A stretch of DNA of 7,154 nt, taken from positions 1 through 7,154 of the forward strand of contig JAJYAS010000169.1 of NCBI GenBank assembly GCA_021779415.1. The letters are read 5' to 3'. The translations under genes were made by a program, and so were the position numbers. The notes below the pieces were generated by a model. The model saw nothing but the letters and a program-made list of their open reading frames with translations, made no database searches and was not told where the DNA came from. This document shows positions 6,320 through 7,154 of the stretch, piece by piece. Origin of the DNA: Bacillota bacterium. Its GTDB lineage: Bacteria > Bacillota_B > Desulfitobacteriia > Desulfitobacteriales > Desulfitobacteriaceae. Numbering within the stretch: position 1 is the stretch's first letter; each line of letters starts with the position of its first letter.

Positions 6320-7154
6320 TTATATTAAATTATCTTTGCAGACTTGTTTTTCATAATCAATAAGATTGCATTTATCTAATATCTTCTCTCTAGTAATATA
6401 GTCTGAGAGTTGATCTTCACTTAAATCATCAGGTATTCTACTTTGCATCTTCTTTATTGCGGATGTTGGAATATTAAATTCTGACAATAGCACTAAATTC
6501 TTTGGCAAAAATTCATTTTCTATCATTCCAGCATAGTAAAGATAATTCCCAGGCTTAATTCCTTTTTGTTGGCAAACATATTTTTGAAGTGAATTCATTA
6601 CACTCAACCATTTAGGTACTTTATATTGAAACCAGTGTCGCAAAATCTGGAAAGCATCCTTAATTGCATCATCGAGTATTTGATACTTGCTAACTCCATT
6701 ATATCTAGGTAAGTCTTTATAATAGTGATAATTGTTCGCAATTATAGTGTTAAGTTTTTTATCTGTTGCATAATCAAAAGTCTGCTTAACTATCTTTGAT
6801 TTAGTCATAGGACTTGTCGATTCTCCACTTTTCAATAAGTTATCCCATGCCAACCCCAATATATGTTTTAGTTGTGGATATGTTGGATATCTAGTCCAAT
6901 TTATTAATGAATAATTCAAATCATTAAACATACTTTTTATGATATTTTGTTGTCCTTTGATGGTTACACCGTTATATTTTAATAAGTTTTTTATTTCATC
7001 TGGCATAGATAGAATATCTTGACTTTGCTCGTTATCAGGATATCTAAACTCATTAAGGTCTAAATGAATAAGCACTTCATCCGAAACAGGGTTTTGTTCA
7101 AAAAAAGGAATATCAATAATTATTTGTTCTTTTTCTGGTGGTTGGTTAAAAGAT
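6320..7154 (-). CDS. C-terminal part of an unrecognised large protein, possibly helicase-related (5' end outside window)
   Basis: A GTG at 7075 could start a 251-residue protein, but the frame stays open for 26 more codons to the window edge and the GTG has only a weak GGAT upstream, so I read this as the 277-residue tail of a longer gene. There is no signal peptide, membrane segment, Walker motif or nuclease motif in the visible part. It looks like a soluble, mostly helical protein. The most distinctive stretch, counted from the GTG, is about residues 150-210: YKVPKWLSVMNSLQKYV, KGIKPGNYLYYAGMIENEFLP and a following SEFNIPTSAIKKM. This pattern resembles the C-terminal accessory region of some large bacterial DEAD/DEAH-type helicases, but the helicase core would be outside the window, so that is a weak inference. 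The gene is markedly AT-rich (about 28% GC in a 120-base sample), unlike hsdM (about 38%) or ydbC (43%), which suggests a separate origin. It lies upstream of hsdR, same strand, 383 bases away, and has no obvious terminator beyond the hairpin at 6155-6199. Confidence 0.7.
   Translation of the reverse strand, partial: SFNQPPEKEQIIIDIPFFEQNPVSDEVLIHLDLNEFRYPDNEQSQDILSMPDEIKNLLKYNGVTIKGQQNIIKSMFNDLNYSLINWTRYPTYPQLKHILGLAWDNLLKSGESTSPMTKSKIVKQTFDYATDKKLNTIIANNYHYYKDLPRYNGVSKYQILDDAIKDAFQILRHWFQYKVPKWLSVMNSLQKYVCQQKGIKPGNYLYYAGMIENEFLPKNLVLLSEFNIPTSAIKKMQSRIPDDLSEDQLSDYITREKILDKCNLIDYEKQVCKDNLI

Noticed and set aside
1..7154. CRISPR array, tRNA or rRNA genes, complete insertion sequence
   Set aside because: No regularly spaced repeats, tRNA-like cloverleaf, rRNA segments or transposase frames were seen.

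Overview
The window suggests a low-GC Firmicute, most likely a Clostridia-type or related Gram-positive bacterium. The reasons are strong AAGGAG-type ribosome binding sites, probable GTG and TTG starts, an AT-rich base composition, and a YdbC/PC4-family gene typical of Firmicutes and their mobile elements. The species cannot be named from this sequence. Every supported gene lies on the minus strand, so transcription runs from high to low coordinates.

Layout in the direction of transcription: (1) 7154-6320 holds the C-terminal 277 residues of a large, very AT-rich gene whose start lies outside the window. Its function is unproven; a helicase-like defence protein is one possibility. (2) 6319-5937 is a 383-base gap. 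It contains a sharply GC-rich patch with a perfect 10-bp inverted repeat (6155-6199), an extended -10 promoter (6066-6074) and a 14-bp perfect palindrome (6009-6022) in the leader of the next gene. (3) 5936-481 is a complete Type I restriction-modification operon in the order hsdR, hsdM, hsdS, with a 19-base gap and then a 17-base overlap, so the three genes should be co-transcribed. (4) 478-284 is a decayed second copy of ydbC that begins just past the hsdS stop. (5) 216-1 is an intact ydbC-like gene that reaches the window edge at or within a few codons of its natural end.

HsdS reads a two-part DNA target through its two recognition domains. HsdM with HsdS methylates adenine in that target on host DNA. 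With HsdR added, the complex translocates and cuts unmethylated incoming DNA. All key motifs of the three subunits are present and no reading frame is broken, so the system looks functional.

The known core is therefore an ordinary Type I system. The less ordinary parts are at its edges: a ydbC remnant with its 5' end missing at the hsdS end, which looks like an old recombination or insertion scar; a GC-rich inverted-repeat patch on the other side; and an unrecognised AT-rich gene upstream. I do not see a convincing new system within the window.
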